Below are positions 50,445 to 61,041 of a stretch of 64,000 nucleotides of DNA, one piece after another; the first letter of the stretch is position 1, and each line of letters opens with the position of its first letter. Source of the stretch: Chitinophagaceae bacterium (GTDB taxonomy: Bacteria; Bacteroidota; Bacteroidia; Chitinophagales; Chitinophagaceae); contig JADJBP010000002.1 in NCBI GenBank assembly GCA_016703625.1, positions 682,001 through 746,000 on the forward strand, in the 5' to 3' direction. The position numbers and the translations under genes were made by a program. Under the pieces are notes generated by a model, which saw only the letters and a program-made list of their open reading frames with translations, was not told the DNA's origin and did not search any database.

Positions 50445-50927
50445 TTATTTATTCGGTTTCTTCGAAAGCCCGAATTTACCAAACTCAAGCAACTGTTTTG
50501 CATCGATATAACCTTTGGTATAGGTAACCATATTGCCATCACCATCGGCAAAGATCAATGTGGGATATGCATTTACCTGGTATTGCCGGGCTATGGCCGG
50601 GCCGTCGCCCTTTTCCATATCCAGGGCTATATTGATAAAATTTTCATTGAAGAATTCCCCTACAGCCTTATCCGGGAAAGTATACTGCTTCAGCATCCTG
50701 CAGGGGCCGCACCAGGTGGCATACGCATCGAGGAAGATCAGTTTGTTCTGTTTTTTTGCTTCGGCCAGCGCTTTTTTCCAGTCTGATTCAATGAATTGAA
50801 TGCCTTTATTTGCATCAGCTATGTTTGCAGCCAATACATTTTTACTGCTGTCTGTTTTTGGAATAACCGCAAATACCAATACAGCAGCAATGATAAATAC
50901 TGCAGTAAAAAATAGTTTTTTATGCAT
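50445..50927 (-). CDS. Exported or membrane-anchored thioredoxin-fold protein
   Basis: A 160-residue protein from ATG 50927 (MHKKLFFTAVFIIAAVLVFA), with a signal peptide or anchor. The thioredoxin domain has FLDAYATWCGPCRMLKQYTF with a CGPC redox centre near residue 73, and QVNAYPTLIFADGDGN with the cis-Pro. Likely a periplasmic disulfide reductase or oxidase. It stands alone with its own terminator downstream. Confidence 0.88.
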   Translation of the reverse strand: MHKKLFFTAVFIIAAVLVFAVIPKTDSSKNVLAANIADANKGIQFIESDWKKALAEAKKQNKLIFLDAYATWCGPCRMLKQYTFPDKAVGEFFNENFINIALDMEKGDGPAIARQYQVNAYPTLIFADGDGNMVTYTKGYIDAKQLLEFGKFGLSKKPNK

Positions 50928-51205
50928 GATCAACCTCGTTTAGGCTGCAAGATTATTCATTTCTTTCAAACTTCAAACAGCTTTAACTTTTCATTGATTT
51001 CAAATCACGCTCATGCCAGGCAGTATAACATGTGTACGGTGAACGTAGATAACGGACCTCCTTTTTGATCCCTCATGTACTATAACACATATTTGGAATA
51101 TGATGATAATCATCATGCCTGTTGATTGGAGGCATTGTTTGATAAGACGCATTGTTGTCTCTTTATAAACGGATTTAATCCGGTAATGAAGTTAAATGCG
51201 TACTT

Positions 51206-51826
51206 ATGAAATATGCTTTCGGTTTATACTTTTTAGTGTTACTCACAGGCAGGGTGGATTGTTTTTCCCAAAACCCGGTTAACCCGACTGGAATTATCCT
51301 TCCATCAAAACACATATCCCTGGATGCCGGTTTCAATGTTTCGTTGCCGGCCCATGATGACCTCATGCGGACCCACACACTGGGCCTGGGAATTACCGCA
51401 AGGGCAATGGTTCCAATCAGTAAAAGGTGGAACATCGGGATCCGGGCAGAATTTGATCATCGATTTGCTAAAAAAAATTATCCCGATTCTGTTTTAAAAT
51501 TCACGAACAAGCACAGCAATTATAGTATGATGAGCCTGAAACCAGGCGTGCAGTTTAATTTCAGGCCCCGGTATTTTGCCGGACTGGGAGCGGGTATGGC
51601 CTATGTGATGCTGCAAAACGACAGCAAGACCGGCTTTGGTTTTGTAGAAGAGTTTGACGGATCAACCCAGATCGGTTATTCCATGGAAATATATGCCGGA
51701 AAAAAATTCAACTACTGGCATGGAAGAAAAAACCTGGCCCTTTCAATTTACTGGTTGTTCTTTTATGCAGAAAGACATGGGGAAAGTGCTGTTGGATTAC
51801 GTAGTTCTTATCTGTTCAGCCGTTGA
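51206..51826 (+). CDS. Outer-membrane beta-barrel-like protein of unknown function
   Basis: A 206-residue protein with a signal peptide (KYAFGLYFLVLLTGRVDCFS). Alternating hydrophobic strands such as HTLGLGITARAMVPIS, WNIGIRAEFDHRFA, SMMSLKPGVQFNFRPR and YFAGLGAGMAYVML suggest a small barrel, and it ends with aromatic strands (LALSIYWLFFYAE, GLRSSYLFSR). I do not recognise a specific family. The 278-base gap before it shows no feature I can support. Confidence 0.65.
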   Translation: MKYAFGLYFLVLLTGRVDCFSQNPVNPTGIILPSKHISLDAGFNVSLPAHDDLMRTHTLGLGITARAMVPISKRWNIGIRAEFDHRFAKKNYPDSVLKFTNKHSNYSMMSLKPGVQFNFRPRYFAGLGAGMAYVMLQNDSKTGFGFVEEFDGSTQIGYSMEIYAGKKFNYWHGRKNLALSIYWLFFYAERHGESAVGLRSSYLFSR

Positions 51827-52057
51827 TGTTTTAACAAATAACATTGTATATATACACGGTTTCCCGTTAATGACCAGGCCAAACCCGGGTAATTGGAATT
51901 TTTTACCCTTCTGCGCATAGGGGCCAATGTGGCATTTCATGTGATATATCAAGAAAAAACCTGACGAATGTCATTTCATATCAAACTTAACGGGAGTAGG
52001 TTTGATGTACAAAACTGCAGAACTATTGCAGGGTTGCTTTTTTTTAAATCCCAGGTC

Positions 52058-52333
52058 ATGGAAAATAGCATCACACCAACATCTGTTAAACAACGAAAAG
52101 TAAAGGGAAGAGTAGAAATAGAGATCCAGCGCTGCAAGGCTTGTGAACTCTGTATCACGGAATGTAAAGAAAACGCCCTGTCGCTGGGTGAATCAATTAA
52201 TCTCAAAGGATACCGGTACATCATTGCCAATAATGATGTTTGTACAGGTTGTGTAAACTGTGCATTGGTATGTCCCGATGCCGTGATAACTATTTACCGT
52301 ACCCAGGTGAAAAAGAAAAAAGAAACCGCTTAA
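52058..52333 (+). CDS. korD: 4Fe-4S ferredoxin-like subunit of 2-oxoacid:ferredoxin oxidoreductase
   Basis: A 91-residue protein with two 4Fe-4S motifs: CKACELCITECKENAL and CTGCVNCALVCPDAV. ATG 52058 (MENSITPTSVKQ) is preferred over an upstream in-frame ATG, because the extra 30 residues have no family resemblance. It lies 21 bases before the alpha subunit, giving the order delta-alpha-beta-gamma. It accepts electrons from the thiamine centre. The gene symbol follows the Kor naming; Vor is equally possible. Confidence 0.85.
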   Translation: MENSITPTSVKQRKVKGRVEIEIQRCKACELCITECKENALSLGESINLKGYRYIIANNDVCTGCVNCALVCPDAVITIYRTQVKKKKETA

Positions 52334-52354
52334 AAAAAATTAAAACTTCAATGT

Positions 52355-53426
52355 ATGACTGAAGCAAAACTGATGAAGGGTAATGAAGCGCTGGCAGAGG
52401 CAGCCATACTGGCCGGCTGTAATGCCTACTTTGGTTATCCTATCACACCGCAATCGGAAGTACTCGAATACCTGGCCCGGGAAATGCCAAAAAGAGGCGG
52501 TGTAGTAATGCAGGCCGAAAGCGAAATTGCCAGTATCAACATGGTGTACGGAGCAGCCGGAGCAGGATTCAGAGCCATGACCTCCTCATCATCTCCCGGT
52601 ATCAGCCTGATGCAGGAAGGCATCAGCTACCTGGCAGGCGCCGAATTACCCTGTTTGATTGTGAATGTGAACCGGGCTGGTCCCGGATTGGGAACCATTC
52701 AGCCCGGCCAGGGAGATTATTTTCAGTCGGTAAAGGGTGGTGGACATGGCGATTATAAAATGATCGTCCTGGCCCCGGCTTCAGTACAGGAAATGGCCGA
52801 TCATGTATTTCTGGGTTTTGAGCTGGCAGACAAATACCGTAATCCTGTTTTGATTTTGAGTGATGGCGCTATTGGTCAAATGATGGAAAAAGTAGTGTTC
52901 CAGCCCTGCAAAATACCGGATCTGGATAAATCATCATGGGCAACTACCGGCAAGCCCAAAACGAGGGAAAGAAATTATATCACTTCGCTGTTCATACAGC
53001 CGGAAAAAATGGAAGCACACAATCTGAAGCTGGAAGAAAAATTCAGGCAGATAAGGGAAAATGAAGTTCGTTTTGAAGAAACAGCCACTGAAGATGCGGA
53101 GTATTTGTTTGTTGCCTATGGATTGAGTGCAAGGATCTGCCAGAAAGCAATGGAAATTTTGCGGGGTAAAGGCGTAAAGGCAGGTATGCTCAGGCCTGTC
53201 ACTTTATATCCCTATCCTTATCAGCGTATCAATGAGCTGGCCGACCGCATGAACCTGGTATTGACTGTGGAATTGAATGCGGGGCAGATGGTGGAAGATG
53301 TTCGCCTTGCGGTAAACGGAAAAATACCAGTGGAATTTTTTCGGCAAACTGGGAGGCCTGATGCCCACACCCGAATCGATTGTTCATCATTTGGAAACTT
53401 TAATACAACATGAATATGTCAACTGA
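52355..53426 (+). CDS. korA: 2-oxoacid:ferredoxin oxidoreductase, alpha subunit, frameshifted at the C-terminus
   Basis: About 356 residues. Motifs: MKGNEALAEAAILAGCNAYF, GYPITPQSEVLEYLAREMP and SSSSPGISLMQEGISYLAGA. GPGLGTIQPGQGDYFQSV and RNPVLILSDGAIGQMMEKV follow. A break in a T6 run near 53,340 replaces the proper ending; the other frame reads GKLGGLMPTPESIVHHLETL to a stop at 53426. Catalyses oxidative decarboxylation of a 2-oxoacid with coenzyme A and ferredoxin. The substrate (2-oxoglutarate or branched-chain) is not settled by sequence. Confidence 0.88.
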
Positions 53427-54213
53427 AATACTTCTGACAGATCTTACAGCTCCTGATTTTAAAGAAGAGGAGTATGAATTAGTGTATAAAAAGCCATCCA
53501 CCTTTGTTGATGTGCCCATGCATTATTGCCCCGGTTGTGCACACAGCCTCGCTCATAAATTATTGATGGAAGTGATTGAAGAAATGAATATACAGGAGCA
53601 AACGATCGGCATAGCGCCGGTAGGATGCGCAGTTTTTGCCTACGATTACATGAATATAGACATGCAGGAAGCGGCGCATGGCAGGGCTTGTGCCGTAGCA
53701 ACAGGAATCAAGAAACTGATGCCCGATAAATATGTGTTCACTTACCAGGGTGATGGTGACCTGGCTGCCATTGGAATTGGAGAAACCATTCATGCCATCA
53801 ACAGGGGAGAAAATTTCTTAATCGTTTTTGTCAATAATGCAGTGTATGGAATGACAAGCGGTCAAATGGCGCCTACCACGCTGCCGGGTATGTGGAGTAC
53901 CACTACACCTGAGGGAAGAAATACAGACTTTTATGGTGAGCCGATTAAAGTGGCGGAACTGATCGCCGCATTACCCGGCGCACTGTATGTAACAAGACAG
54001 GCTGTGAATAGTGCAAACGGGGTGCGCCGGACAAAAAAAGCATTGGAGAAAGCATTTCAATATCAGCAATTGAAAAAAGGGACCTGCCTCGTGGAGATCA
54101 TCGGCAATTGCCCCAGCAACTGGAAGATGACACCTGTGGAATGCAACAGGTTCATTGATGAAAAAATGGTGATGACATTCCCGCTTGGAGATATAAAAGT
54201 ACCAAAGGGTTAA
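53416..54213 (+). CDS. korB: 2-oxoacid:ferredoxin oxidoreductase, beta (thiamine diphosphate) subunit
   Basis: Intact, about 265 residues from ATG 53416 (MSTEILLTDL), overlapping the corrected alpha end by 11 bases. YCPGCAHSLAHKLLMEVIEE, GIAPVGCAVFAYDYMN and YQGDGDLAAIGIGETIHAIN with NNAVYGMTSGQM form the thiamine and Mg site. Most relatives have MTGGQ, and here the first Gly is Ser. Otherwise a typical VorA/KorB. Confidence 0.9.
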   Translation: MSTEILLTDLTAPDFKEEEYELVYKKPSTFVDVPMHYCPGCAHSLAHKLLMEVIEEMNIQEQTIGIAPVGCAVFAYDYMNIDMQEAAHGRACAVATGIKKLMPDKYVFTYQGDGDLAAIGIGETIHAINRGENFLIVFVNNAVYGMTSGQMAPTTLPGMWSTTTPEGRNTDFYGEPIKVAELIAALPGALYVTRQAVNSANGVRRTKKALEKAFQYQQLKKGTCLVEIIGNCPSNWKMTPVECNRFIDEKMVMTFPLGDIKVPKG

Positions 54214-54260
54214 GGCAAGTGAGCAAAGAAAAACAGGCGTATCAATTAAAACTTTTATAT

Positions 54261-54827
54261 ATGACAGAAGAACTCATTATAGCCGGATTTGGCGGACAAG
54301 GTGTTTTGTCGATGGGCATGACACTGGCCTATGCCGGAATGCTGGAAGGAAAAGAAATTTCCTGGATGCCCTCCTACGGTCCTGAAATGCGGGGGGGCAC
54401 TGCCAATTGCATTACCATACTTTCCGATCATAAGATCAGTTCACCGATTGTTTCCGAATTTGATACAGCCATTGTGCTCAACCAGCCCTCCATGGATAAA
54501 TTTTCGTGGAGAGTAAAAAAGGGCGGAATGATCTTATATGACAGCGCAACCGTATTGCAACCCAGCAACCGGAAAGACATTGACCTGGTTGACATTCCCG
54601 CTATCCAGGAAGCGATGAAGATGAAAAATCAAAAGATCATGAACATGATCATGCTGGGGGCTTACCTGCATTTGAACCCTGTAGTGAGCATTGATGCTGT
54701 GCTGGAGGCCTTACAAAAAGTATTGCCCGAAAAATACCACCATAGCCTCCCACTCAATGGACAGGCCATATTCAGGGGAGAAGAACTGGTGCATGAAAGA
54801 AATGAAGGCGTGATGTTGGTTTGCTGA
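54261..54827 (+). CDS. korC: 2-oxoacid:ferredoxin oxidoreductase, gamma subunit
   Basis: Intact 188 residues from ATG 54261 (MTEELIIAGFGGQGVLSMGM). FGGQGVL and SYGPEMRGGTANCITILS are the family hallmarks, binding coenzyme A-related parts. A GTG at 54219 in the same frame would add 14 residues, but ATG 54261 fits relatives better. Last gene of the operon. Confidence 0.9.
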   Translation: MTEELIIAGFGGQGVLSMGMTLAYAGMLEGKEISWMPSYGPEMRGGTANCITILSDHKISSPIVSEFDTAIVLNQPSMDKFSWRVKKGGMILYDSATVLQPSNRKDIDLVDIPAIQEAMKMKNQKIMNMIMLGAYLHLNPVVSIDAVLEALQKVLPEKYHHSLPLNGQAIFRGEELVHERNEGVMLVC

Positions 54828-54953
54828 TCCAGTAATTAAATAGCTAACGATCTAAGATGAGTACTGCCATGGCCTTATAAAAACAGGCTTAATTGGAGCT
54901 TTTCAAAATTCAGGCATAAACAAATCAGGGGAAACCCGGCTTTAAGAAACAAA

Positions 54954-54978
54954 AAAGCGAAGAGAAACTCTTCGCTTT
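54954..54978 (-). terminator. Rho-independent terminator after tRNA-Arg
   Basis: On the minus strand AAAGCGAAGAG pairs with CTCTTCGCTTT around a 3-base loop, followed by a run of T. It begins directly after the tRNA 3' end. Confidence 0.85.
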
Positions 54979-54979
54979 G

Positions 54980-55051
54980 TGGTCCCGGCGAGAATCGAAC
55001 TCACATCTAAAGTTTAGGAAACTTCTATTCTATCCATTGAACTACGGGACC
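54980..55051 (-). tRNA. tRNA-Arg (anticodon CCT)
   Basis: Minus strand begins GGTCCCG, paired with CGGGACC at the 3' end and followed by discriminator A. The D arm is GTTCAATGGATAGAAT. The anticodon loop TTCCTAA, closed by GAAGT/ACTTT-type pairing, gives CCT. The T arm GTGAGTTCGATTCTC is normal. 72 bases, with no encoded CCA. A strong terminator follows. Confidence 0.93.
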
Positions 55052-55168
55052 AGGGAAATTTCGAACAAGGAACAAGTAATATCGAATGTTGAATGCCGAA
55101 ATTTGGAGGGCAAAAGTAAGCAATTTGTGGTTTGGGTTTTCATTTATCCCTGTTTTTAATGTTATCCC

Positions 55169-55176
55169 TATCTTTG
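55169..55176 (+). promoter_or_regulatory. Predicted -7 element (TATCTTTG) of the TPR gene
   Basis: TATCTTTG lies 20 bases before the ATG at 55197 and fits TAnnTTTG. No convincing -33 TTG at the expected distance. Confidence 0.4.
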
Positions 55177-55196
55177 CCGTCCTAAAATTCAAGATT

Positions 55197-55852
55197 ATGA
55201 AGTGGCTGAACGTCCTGATCAAATACCGTTTGTGGATAGGCATTGTATTGCTGGGCCTGGCCATTTTTACCCATATACAAACCAGTTTCTGGCCATCCTT
55301 TGTATTATATCTATTTGCCGTCATCGCCATTGTTGGCCATTTTTTGTTTGGCCCCATGCGGCTGATACAGGGTTATATGGAAGAAGGTGATATGGCGGGC
55401 GCAAAAAAGTGGTGGATTCCATCTGGGTCCCGGCCATCCTCATCAAACCGGTACGCTCGGTGTATTATACCCTCAAAGGCAACCTGGCCATGGTTGACCA
55501 GGATTATGCAAATGCCGAAGTGATGATGAAAAAAAGCCTAGCCCTGGGTGGCGGCGCTTTAACCAAACAGGCCGAAGGGCCCAATAAACTGCAGTTGGGC
55601 ATGCTGATGATGCAGAAAGGAGATATCAAACAGGCTGAAAGTTTTATCCGCCAGGCTATACGGGCAGGATTACCCGATAATGAGAACAATGCCGCTGCAT
55701 ACCTGCAGTTGTGTTCCATCATGATGAATAAAAGGGAGTTCAGGGCTGCCAAGGAATATTTTAAGAAAGCTAAAGGCTTTAAACCAACAACACCGCAGAT
55801 CGTTGACCAGATCAAACAGATAGAGAAGTATATAACAAGAATGCCGGGATAG
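55197..55852 (+). CDS. Membrane-anchored TPR-like protein, frameshifted
   Basis: About 218 residues from ATG 55197 (MKWLNVLIKYRLWIGIVLLG). Two N-terminal membrane helices (IGIVLLGLAIFTHI, FVLYLFAVIAIVGHFLFG) are followed by helix-pair repeats of TPR type (YYTLKGNLAMVDQDYANAEV, LQLGMLMMQKGDIKQAESFI, QLCSIMMNKREFRAAKEYFK). One break near 55,410 in an A6 run restores AKKVVDSIWVPAIL. It probably works in protein assembly at the membrane; the function is unknown. Confidence 0.7.
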
Positions 55853-55860
55853 GGAACATT

Positions 55861-55886
55861 AATACGTTTATCCGTTTAAACGTATT
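55861..55886. terminator. Inverted repeat between convergent genes
   Basis: AATACGTTT (55861-55869) pairs with AAACGTATT (55878-55886). It lies between the TPR gene and the convergent SRPBCC gene, so it could stop transcription in both directions. There is a further AACGTATTAACGTT to its right. Confidence 0.55.
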
Positions 55887-55900
55887 AACGTATTAACGTT

Positions 55901-56365
55901 TCACTTCCCAAATAACTCCTCCACCTTCTTAAACCGGTAATCAAAAATATACTGCAGTTGTTTTTTTACAAACAGGCTGTTGGCAATATCTCCCAAAAAC
56001 CATATCGGCAGTTTATAATGTACAATATCTGTCATCTCTACGCCCCCATCAACCATTTTAAAATGATGCTGGTGGTGCCACATACTGTAAGGGCCGTAAC
56101 GTTGCTCATCTACAAAATATTTTTTATCCGAAACATGGGTTATTTCCGTCATCCAGTATAACGGGATACCCAAAACCGGGCTCACTTTATACTCGATCAC
56201 CTGCCCGGCATACATGGTATCGCCATGAAATTTTGAGATTGTTTTAAACCCCATACCGCCAGGTGTTATATTGGCCAGGTTTTGCGGGTTACTGAAAAAA
56301 TCCCAGGCTGCATCAAGGCTTACAGGGATGGTTTGTACGGTTTTAAATGCATACACTTTACTCAT
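55901..56365 (-). CDS. SRPBCC-fold ligand-binding protein
   Basis: An intact 154-residue protein of the polyketide cyclase/START-like superfamily. The start VQTIPVSLDAAWDFFSNPQN, the middle IPLYWMTEITHVSDKKYFVD and MWHHQHHFKMVDGGVEMTDI fit the beta-rich cup fold with a long C-terminal helix. The ligand is unknown. It is divergent from the helicase gene and convergent with the TPR gene. Confidence 0.78.
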   Translation of the reverse strand: MSKVYAFKTVQTIPVSLDAAWDFFSNPQNLANITPGGMGFKTISKFHGDTMYAGQVIEYKVSPVLGIPLYWMTEITHVSDKKYFVDEQRYGPYSMWHHQHHFKMVDGGVEMTDIVHYKLPIWFLGDIANSLFVKKQLQYIFDYRFKKVEELFGK

Positions 56366-56430
56366 AGCCAGTATAACATTGAATTGATCATTTTGTTCGG
56401 TTAAATATACAGCAAGTATCTGCTATCGAG

Positions 56431-56438
56431 TATCTTTG
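56431..56438 (+). promoter_or_regulatory. Predicted -7 element (TATCTTTG) of the helicase gene
   Basis: TATCTTTG ends 4 bases before the ATG at 56443, implying a leaderless or nearly leaderless message. The intergenic gap is only 77 bases and divergent. Confidence 0.45.
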
Positions 56439-56442
56439 GCCC

Positions 56443-59400
56443 ATGCGCCATTACCGGGAAATATTACAGCAGAAATTTACAGAAGCCTATCAAAAGCTCA
56501 ACAATGAACAGCGCCGTGCCGTGGATACCATTGAAGGGCCCGTGATGGTGATCGCAGGGCCGGGCACCGGCAAAACGCAGATACTGGCAGCCCGGATCGG
56601 GAAGATATTACTGGAAACAGATGCTCTGCCGGAAAACATTCTTTGTCTTACCTACACCGATGCCGGTACCATTGCCATGCGCAAAAGGTTACAGCAGTTC
56701 ATCGGGGCCGATGCCTATAAAGTAAACATCTACACGTTTCATGCTTTTTGCAATGATGTGATACAGGATAATTTAAACCTCTTTGAAAAAAACTCACTGG
56801 ATGCCGTATCCGAACTGGAGAGTATTGAAATGTTCAAGCAGCTGATCGATGCCTTCCCAAAAAACCACCCGCTCAAAAGATACCGCGGCGATGTGTATTA
56901 CGAGATCAACAACCTGCGCAACCTGTTTTCTGCCATGAAACGGGAAGGCTGGACCCCGGAATTTATCAATCAAAAAATTGATGAATACATTAATGATCTC
57001 CCCAAACGTGATGAATATATTGCCAAAAGAAAGGTAAAGGAATTCAATAAGGGCGATGTCCGCACCGATAAGATCGAAGAGGAAAAAGAAAAGATGGAAA
57101 AGCTGAGGGCGGCAGTAAATGAGTTTGCCAATTTCCAGGCACTGATGCGTAAAAGGAACCGGTACGATTTTGATGATATGATCAACTGGGTGATAACGGT
57201 TTTTGAAGAAAATAAAAACGTCCTGGCAAATTACCAGGAAAAATTCCAGTACCTGCTGGTGGATGAATACCAGGATACCAGCGGTACACAAAACAAACTG
57301 GTGCAGTTGCTGATCAATTACTGGGATAAACCCAATGTATTTGTGGTGGGTGATGATGACCAGAGCATCTACCGCTTCCAGGGCGCCAACGTGGAGAATA
57401 TGCTGGATTTTGCAAACCGTTACAGCAAAGACCTGATGACGGTCGTACTTACCGGCAATTACCGCAGCACACAACCTATCCTGGATATTTCCAAAACGCT
57501 CATCAACCGCAATGATGAACGCCTGGTGAAACAGATCGAAGGACTGAGTAAAGACCTGGTGTCTTCCAATACCCGGATTAACGGATTAACGGACAAACCG
57601 GTCCTGCACGAATACACTTCGGCCAAAGACGAAATGGCCGGTATTACCAACAGGATATCAGAACTGATCGGAAAAAAAGCTGAACCCGGCAGGATCGCTG
57701 TTATCTATAAAGAAAATAAATACGGCGAAGAACTGGCCACTTACTTCCGTTTAAAAAATATTCCTTTTTACAGTAAGCGAAGCATTGATGTACTGGTGCA
57801 TCCCTTCTCCAATAAAATTATTCAAATACTGCGTTACCTGAATGCCGAACATGATACACCTTATGGCGGTGATGAAATGCTGTTTGAGATACTTCATTAT
57901 GATCTTTACAAAATACCGCCCATTGAAATTGCCAAACTCACCGTTGAGACCAACACGCTGAAATATAAAGGGGAACAGACTTCTATCCGCAAACTGTTAT
58001 CAGACAAAGCCAACCGGCCTGCACAAAACCTGTTTGACAACGGCATACACGAAGGGTTAAAGCAGTTCAGTTTTATGATGGAAAAACTGATCGCTGATGT
58101 ACCAAATATTACTTTACCCGAATTGTTTGAACACATCATTCAAAATGCCGGCGTATTACATTACATCATGCAGAACAATGATAAAATTGCATTGTTGCAA
58201 TTACTAACTGCCCTGTTTGATTTTATTAAAGATGAAACAAGCCGTGATCCATTGCTTGGTTTAAAAGAACTCATCAGCATTTTTGACCTGATGGAAAAAG
58301 AAGGCATTGCCTTGCCCATGAACAAAGTGGCCGGTACCGACAAAGGTGTGAACCTGTTAACAGCTCACGGCAGCAAGGGCCTTGAGTTTGAATATATCTT
58401 CTTTGCCGGTGTAAATGCATCATTATGGGAAAAGAAAAGAAAGCCCGCCGCCGGTTATAAATTCCCGGATACTATGTTTACATCACTTCCTGTTGCCGGT
58501 GATGATGAAGAATTACGCCGCTTATTTTATGTGGCATTAACCCGTGCCGAAAAACATTTGTACATCTCCTGGTCAAAGTTCCGCAACGATGGCAAAGAAC
58601 TGGAACCATCTATGTTCATTGCCGAAATACTGGAAGAACATGAAATACCTGTTGAAAAAATTTCCTTAACGGAAGAACAGCAAATGGAATTTGAGACCCT
58701 GCATTTTACTGCACAGGCGCCTGAAATTGAACAGGCCGAAGAAGATTTCATTGCTGCCCTGCTGGATAAATTTGTGATGAATGTAACTGCCTTAAGCGCC
58801 TATTTAAATTGCCCGCTGGGTTTCTATTATAAAAACCTGGTCCGCATACCCTCCGGTAAAAGTGAATCGCTGGAATTTGGCAGCGCCATACACCATGCAC
58901 TGGAAAAATTATTTACAAAAATGCTCGCAAACGATAATAAGCATTTTCCTGCCAGGGAAGAAATGGTCACCGACTTTAACTGGTACATGAGGAAACACCG
59001 TGAAAATTTTACCCAGGAGGCATTTGACAGGCGGATGGAATACGGTGATGAAGTGCTGCGGAATTATTATGAAAAATACATCAGCAACTGGAACAAAGTG
59101 GTAACGGTAGAACGCAACATCCGGGGTGTTGTGATCAACGGCGTTCCATTAAAAGGCAAACTCGATAAACTGGAATTCAACGGCAAAGAAGTAAATGTAG
59201 TGGATTACAAATCAGGCAATATTGATAATGCGCTCCCCAAAATGAAACCTCCTTCTGAAAAAGAACCGCATGGCGGCGATTACTGGCGGCAGGCGGTTTT
59301 TTATAAAATTTTAGTGGATAATTACCAACAGAAAGACTGGAAAGTGATCAGCACCGAATTTGATTTTATTGAACCCGATAAAAAAGGTGAATACCGGAAG

Positions 59401-59588
59401 GAAAAAATCGTGATCGCCCGCAGGATATTGAAACCGTAAAACAGCAGATCGCTGAAGTGTGGCAAAAAATACAGGCCCGCGATTTTTATACCGGCTGCGG
59501 AAAGGAAGACTGCCACTGGTGCAATTTTGTAAAGAATAACAAACTGGCCGTGGCCCTGCATGATCTTGAAGAAGAAACCGCAGAATAA
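56443..59588 (+). CDS. UvrD-type DNA helicase fused to an iron-sulfur PD-(D/E)XK nuclease, frameshifted near the end
   Basis: About 1,048 residues. Superfamily 1 helicase motifs: VIAGPGTGKTQILAARI (residues ~37-52), LLVDEYQDTSG, VGDDDQSIYRFQGA, LTGNYRST, LLTAHGSKGLEFEYIFFAG and RRLFYVALTRAEKHLYIS. The C-terminal nuclease has GKLDKLE and VNVVDYKSGN. Cysteines NCPLGFYYK and CGKEDCHWC likely hold a 4Fe-4S cluster, as in AddB/Cas4. A break near 59,418 hides the last 50 residues; the real stop is 59588. It probably processes DNA ends in recombinational repair. Divergent from the SRPBCC gene. Confidence 0.9.
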
Positions 59589-59631
59589 TTCCTTTTAATA
59601 ATTTTATGAATTTTAAACAAACCAAAGAAGC

Positions 59632-59639
59632 TAAGTTTG
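59632..59639 (+). promoter_or_regulatory. Predicted -7 element (TAAGTTTG) of the Ig-like lipoprotein gene
   Basis: TAAGTTTG fits TAnnTTTG, 17 bases before the ATG at 59657 and 43 bases after the helicase stop. Confidence 0.4.
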
Positions 59640-59656
59640 TATTTTAAATATCATTG

Positions 59657-61041
59657 ATGAGATCAACCCATATACTTTTTACCGTTCTTACCGTTTCCAT
59701 TTTATACATAGTTGCGGTCAGCAATATGAGTTGCGGCCAGATCGGTTTTCCTACCGGCGGGCCAAAGGACAGTATTGCCCCCCGCCTGGTAAATGCTTCG
59801 CCGGCACTCAACAGCACACAGGTAACCGGTAATAAGATCACTTTAACCTTTGATGAATACGTGGAATTAAAAGACCCGCAAACCAATGTGTTGATATCGC
59901 CGTTTCCCAAAAAAACACCCGCCGTTGATTTTAAACTGAAAACAGTGACCATAAAACTAAAAGACAGTTTATTGCCCAATACAACATACAGCATCAATTT
60001 TGGCAATGCGATCGTCGATATCAATGAAGGCAACCCTTATAAAAATTTCACGTATGTTTTTACAACCGGTGATTTTATAGATTCATTTAAGCTGGAAGGA
60101 AAAGTATTACTGGCAGAAACCGGGAAGGCCGACAGTACGGTCTTAGCCTTGCTTTACAGAAGCCCGGATGATTCTGCAATACAAAAGAACAAACCCGATT
60201 ATGTTGCCAAATTGAGCGGCGACGGCAGTTTCACATTTAAAAATTTACCAGCGGGTAATTTTAAGATCTATGCCTTAAAGACGGTGATGGCGGTAAAACC
60301 TATAATTCAAAAAAAGAGATATTTGCCTTCGCCGATACGGCAATAACAGTTTCGGAAAAGAATGAGCCCATTATTTTATATGCATCTGCATTGGAAAAAG
60401 AAACCGGGACTGCACCTGCAAAACCCGCCCCGCCAGCTAAAAAACTGGTTTTTACTTTACCCCCGGGAGCCTTGATGCAGGACCTGCTGAACCCGTTTGT
60501 GCTTGGTTTTAATAATCCTTTAAAGGATTTTGATCCCGCAAAATTGATCCTGCGGGATACAAACTTCAGTCCCATACCGGCAACCTGGACCATTGACAGC
60601 AGCCGTAAAAAAATTGAACTGGCCGCTAAATGGCAGGAAGCCATGGAATACCGGTTGATCTTTGATACAACGGCCGTTTCCGATTCGGCCGGTAATCGTC
60701 TTGCTAAAACAGATACCATTCGTTTTACCACAAAACAGCAATCTGATTACGGTAACGTGGTCTTGCGTTTCAGCAACCTTGACCTGGCTAAAAAACCGGT
60801 GTTGCAGTTTGTGCAGGGCGATGCCATTATGAAAAGTTACCCCCTTACGGCAATGGAATGGAGCAATAAATTTATCAACCCCGGCGAATATGATATCCGC
60901 ATTTTGTATGATACCAATAATAACGGCAAATGGGACCCCGGGGATTATTCCAAAAAGCTGCAGCCAGAAAAAGCCATAACCCTTACTTTGAAATTAGCCG
61001 TAAAGGCCGATTGGGATAATGAACGGGACATAAAACTTTAA
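59657..61041 (+). CDS. Ig-like domain (Big_5-type) lipoprotein, frameshifted
   Basis: About 460 residues. A lipoprotein signal with Cys near residue 25 (LYIVAVSNMSCGQIGFPTGG) suggests outer-membrane anchoring. An Ig-like bacterial domain follows (LVNASPALNSTQVTGNKITL, TFDEYVELKDPQTNVLISPF). Later segments include FTYVFTTGDFIDSFKLEGKV and VFTLPPGALMQDLLNPFVL. It ends with YDTNNNGKWDPGDYSKKL. Break near 60,290 restores a KDGDGGKTYNSKKEIF run. Common in Bacteroidota; function unknown. Confidence 0.75.

Noticed and set aside
56794..57474. A 226-codon open frame opposite the helicase
   Set aside because: Rich in aromatic and hydrophobic runs typical of antisense translation. The helicase motifs in the plus frame are unmistakable.
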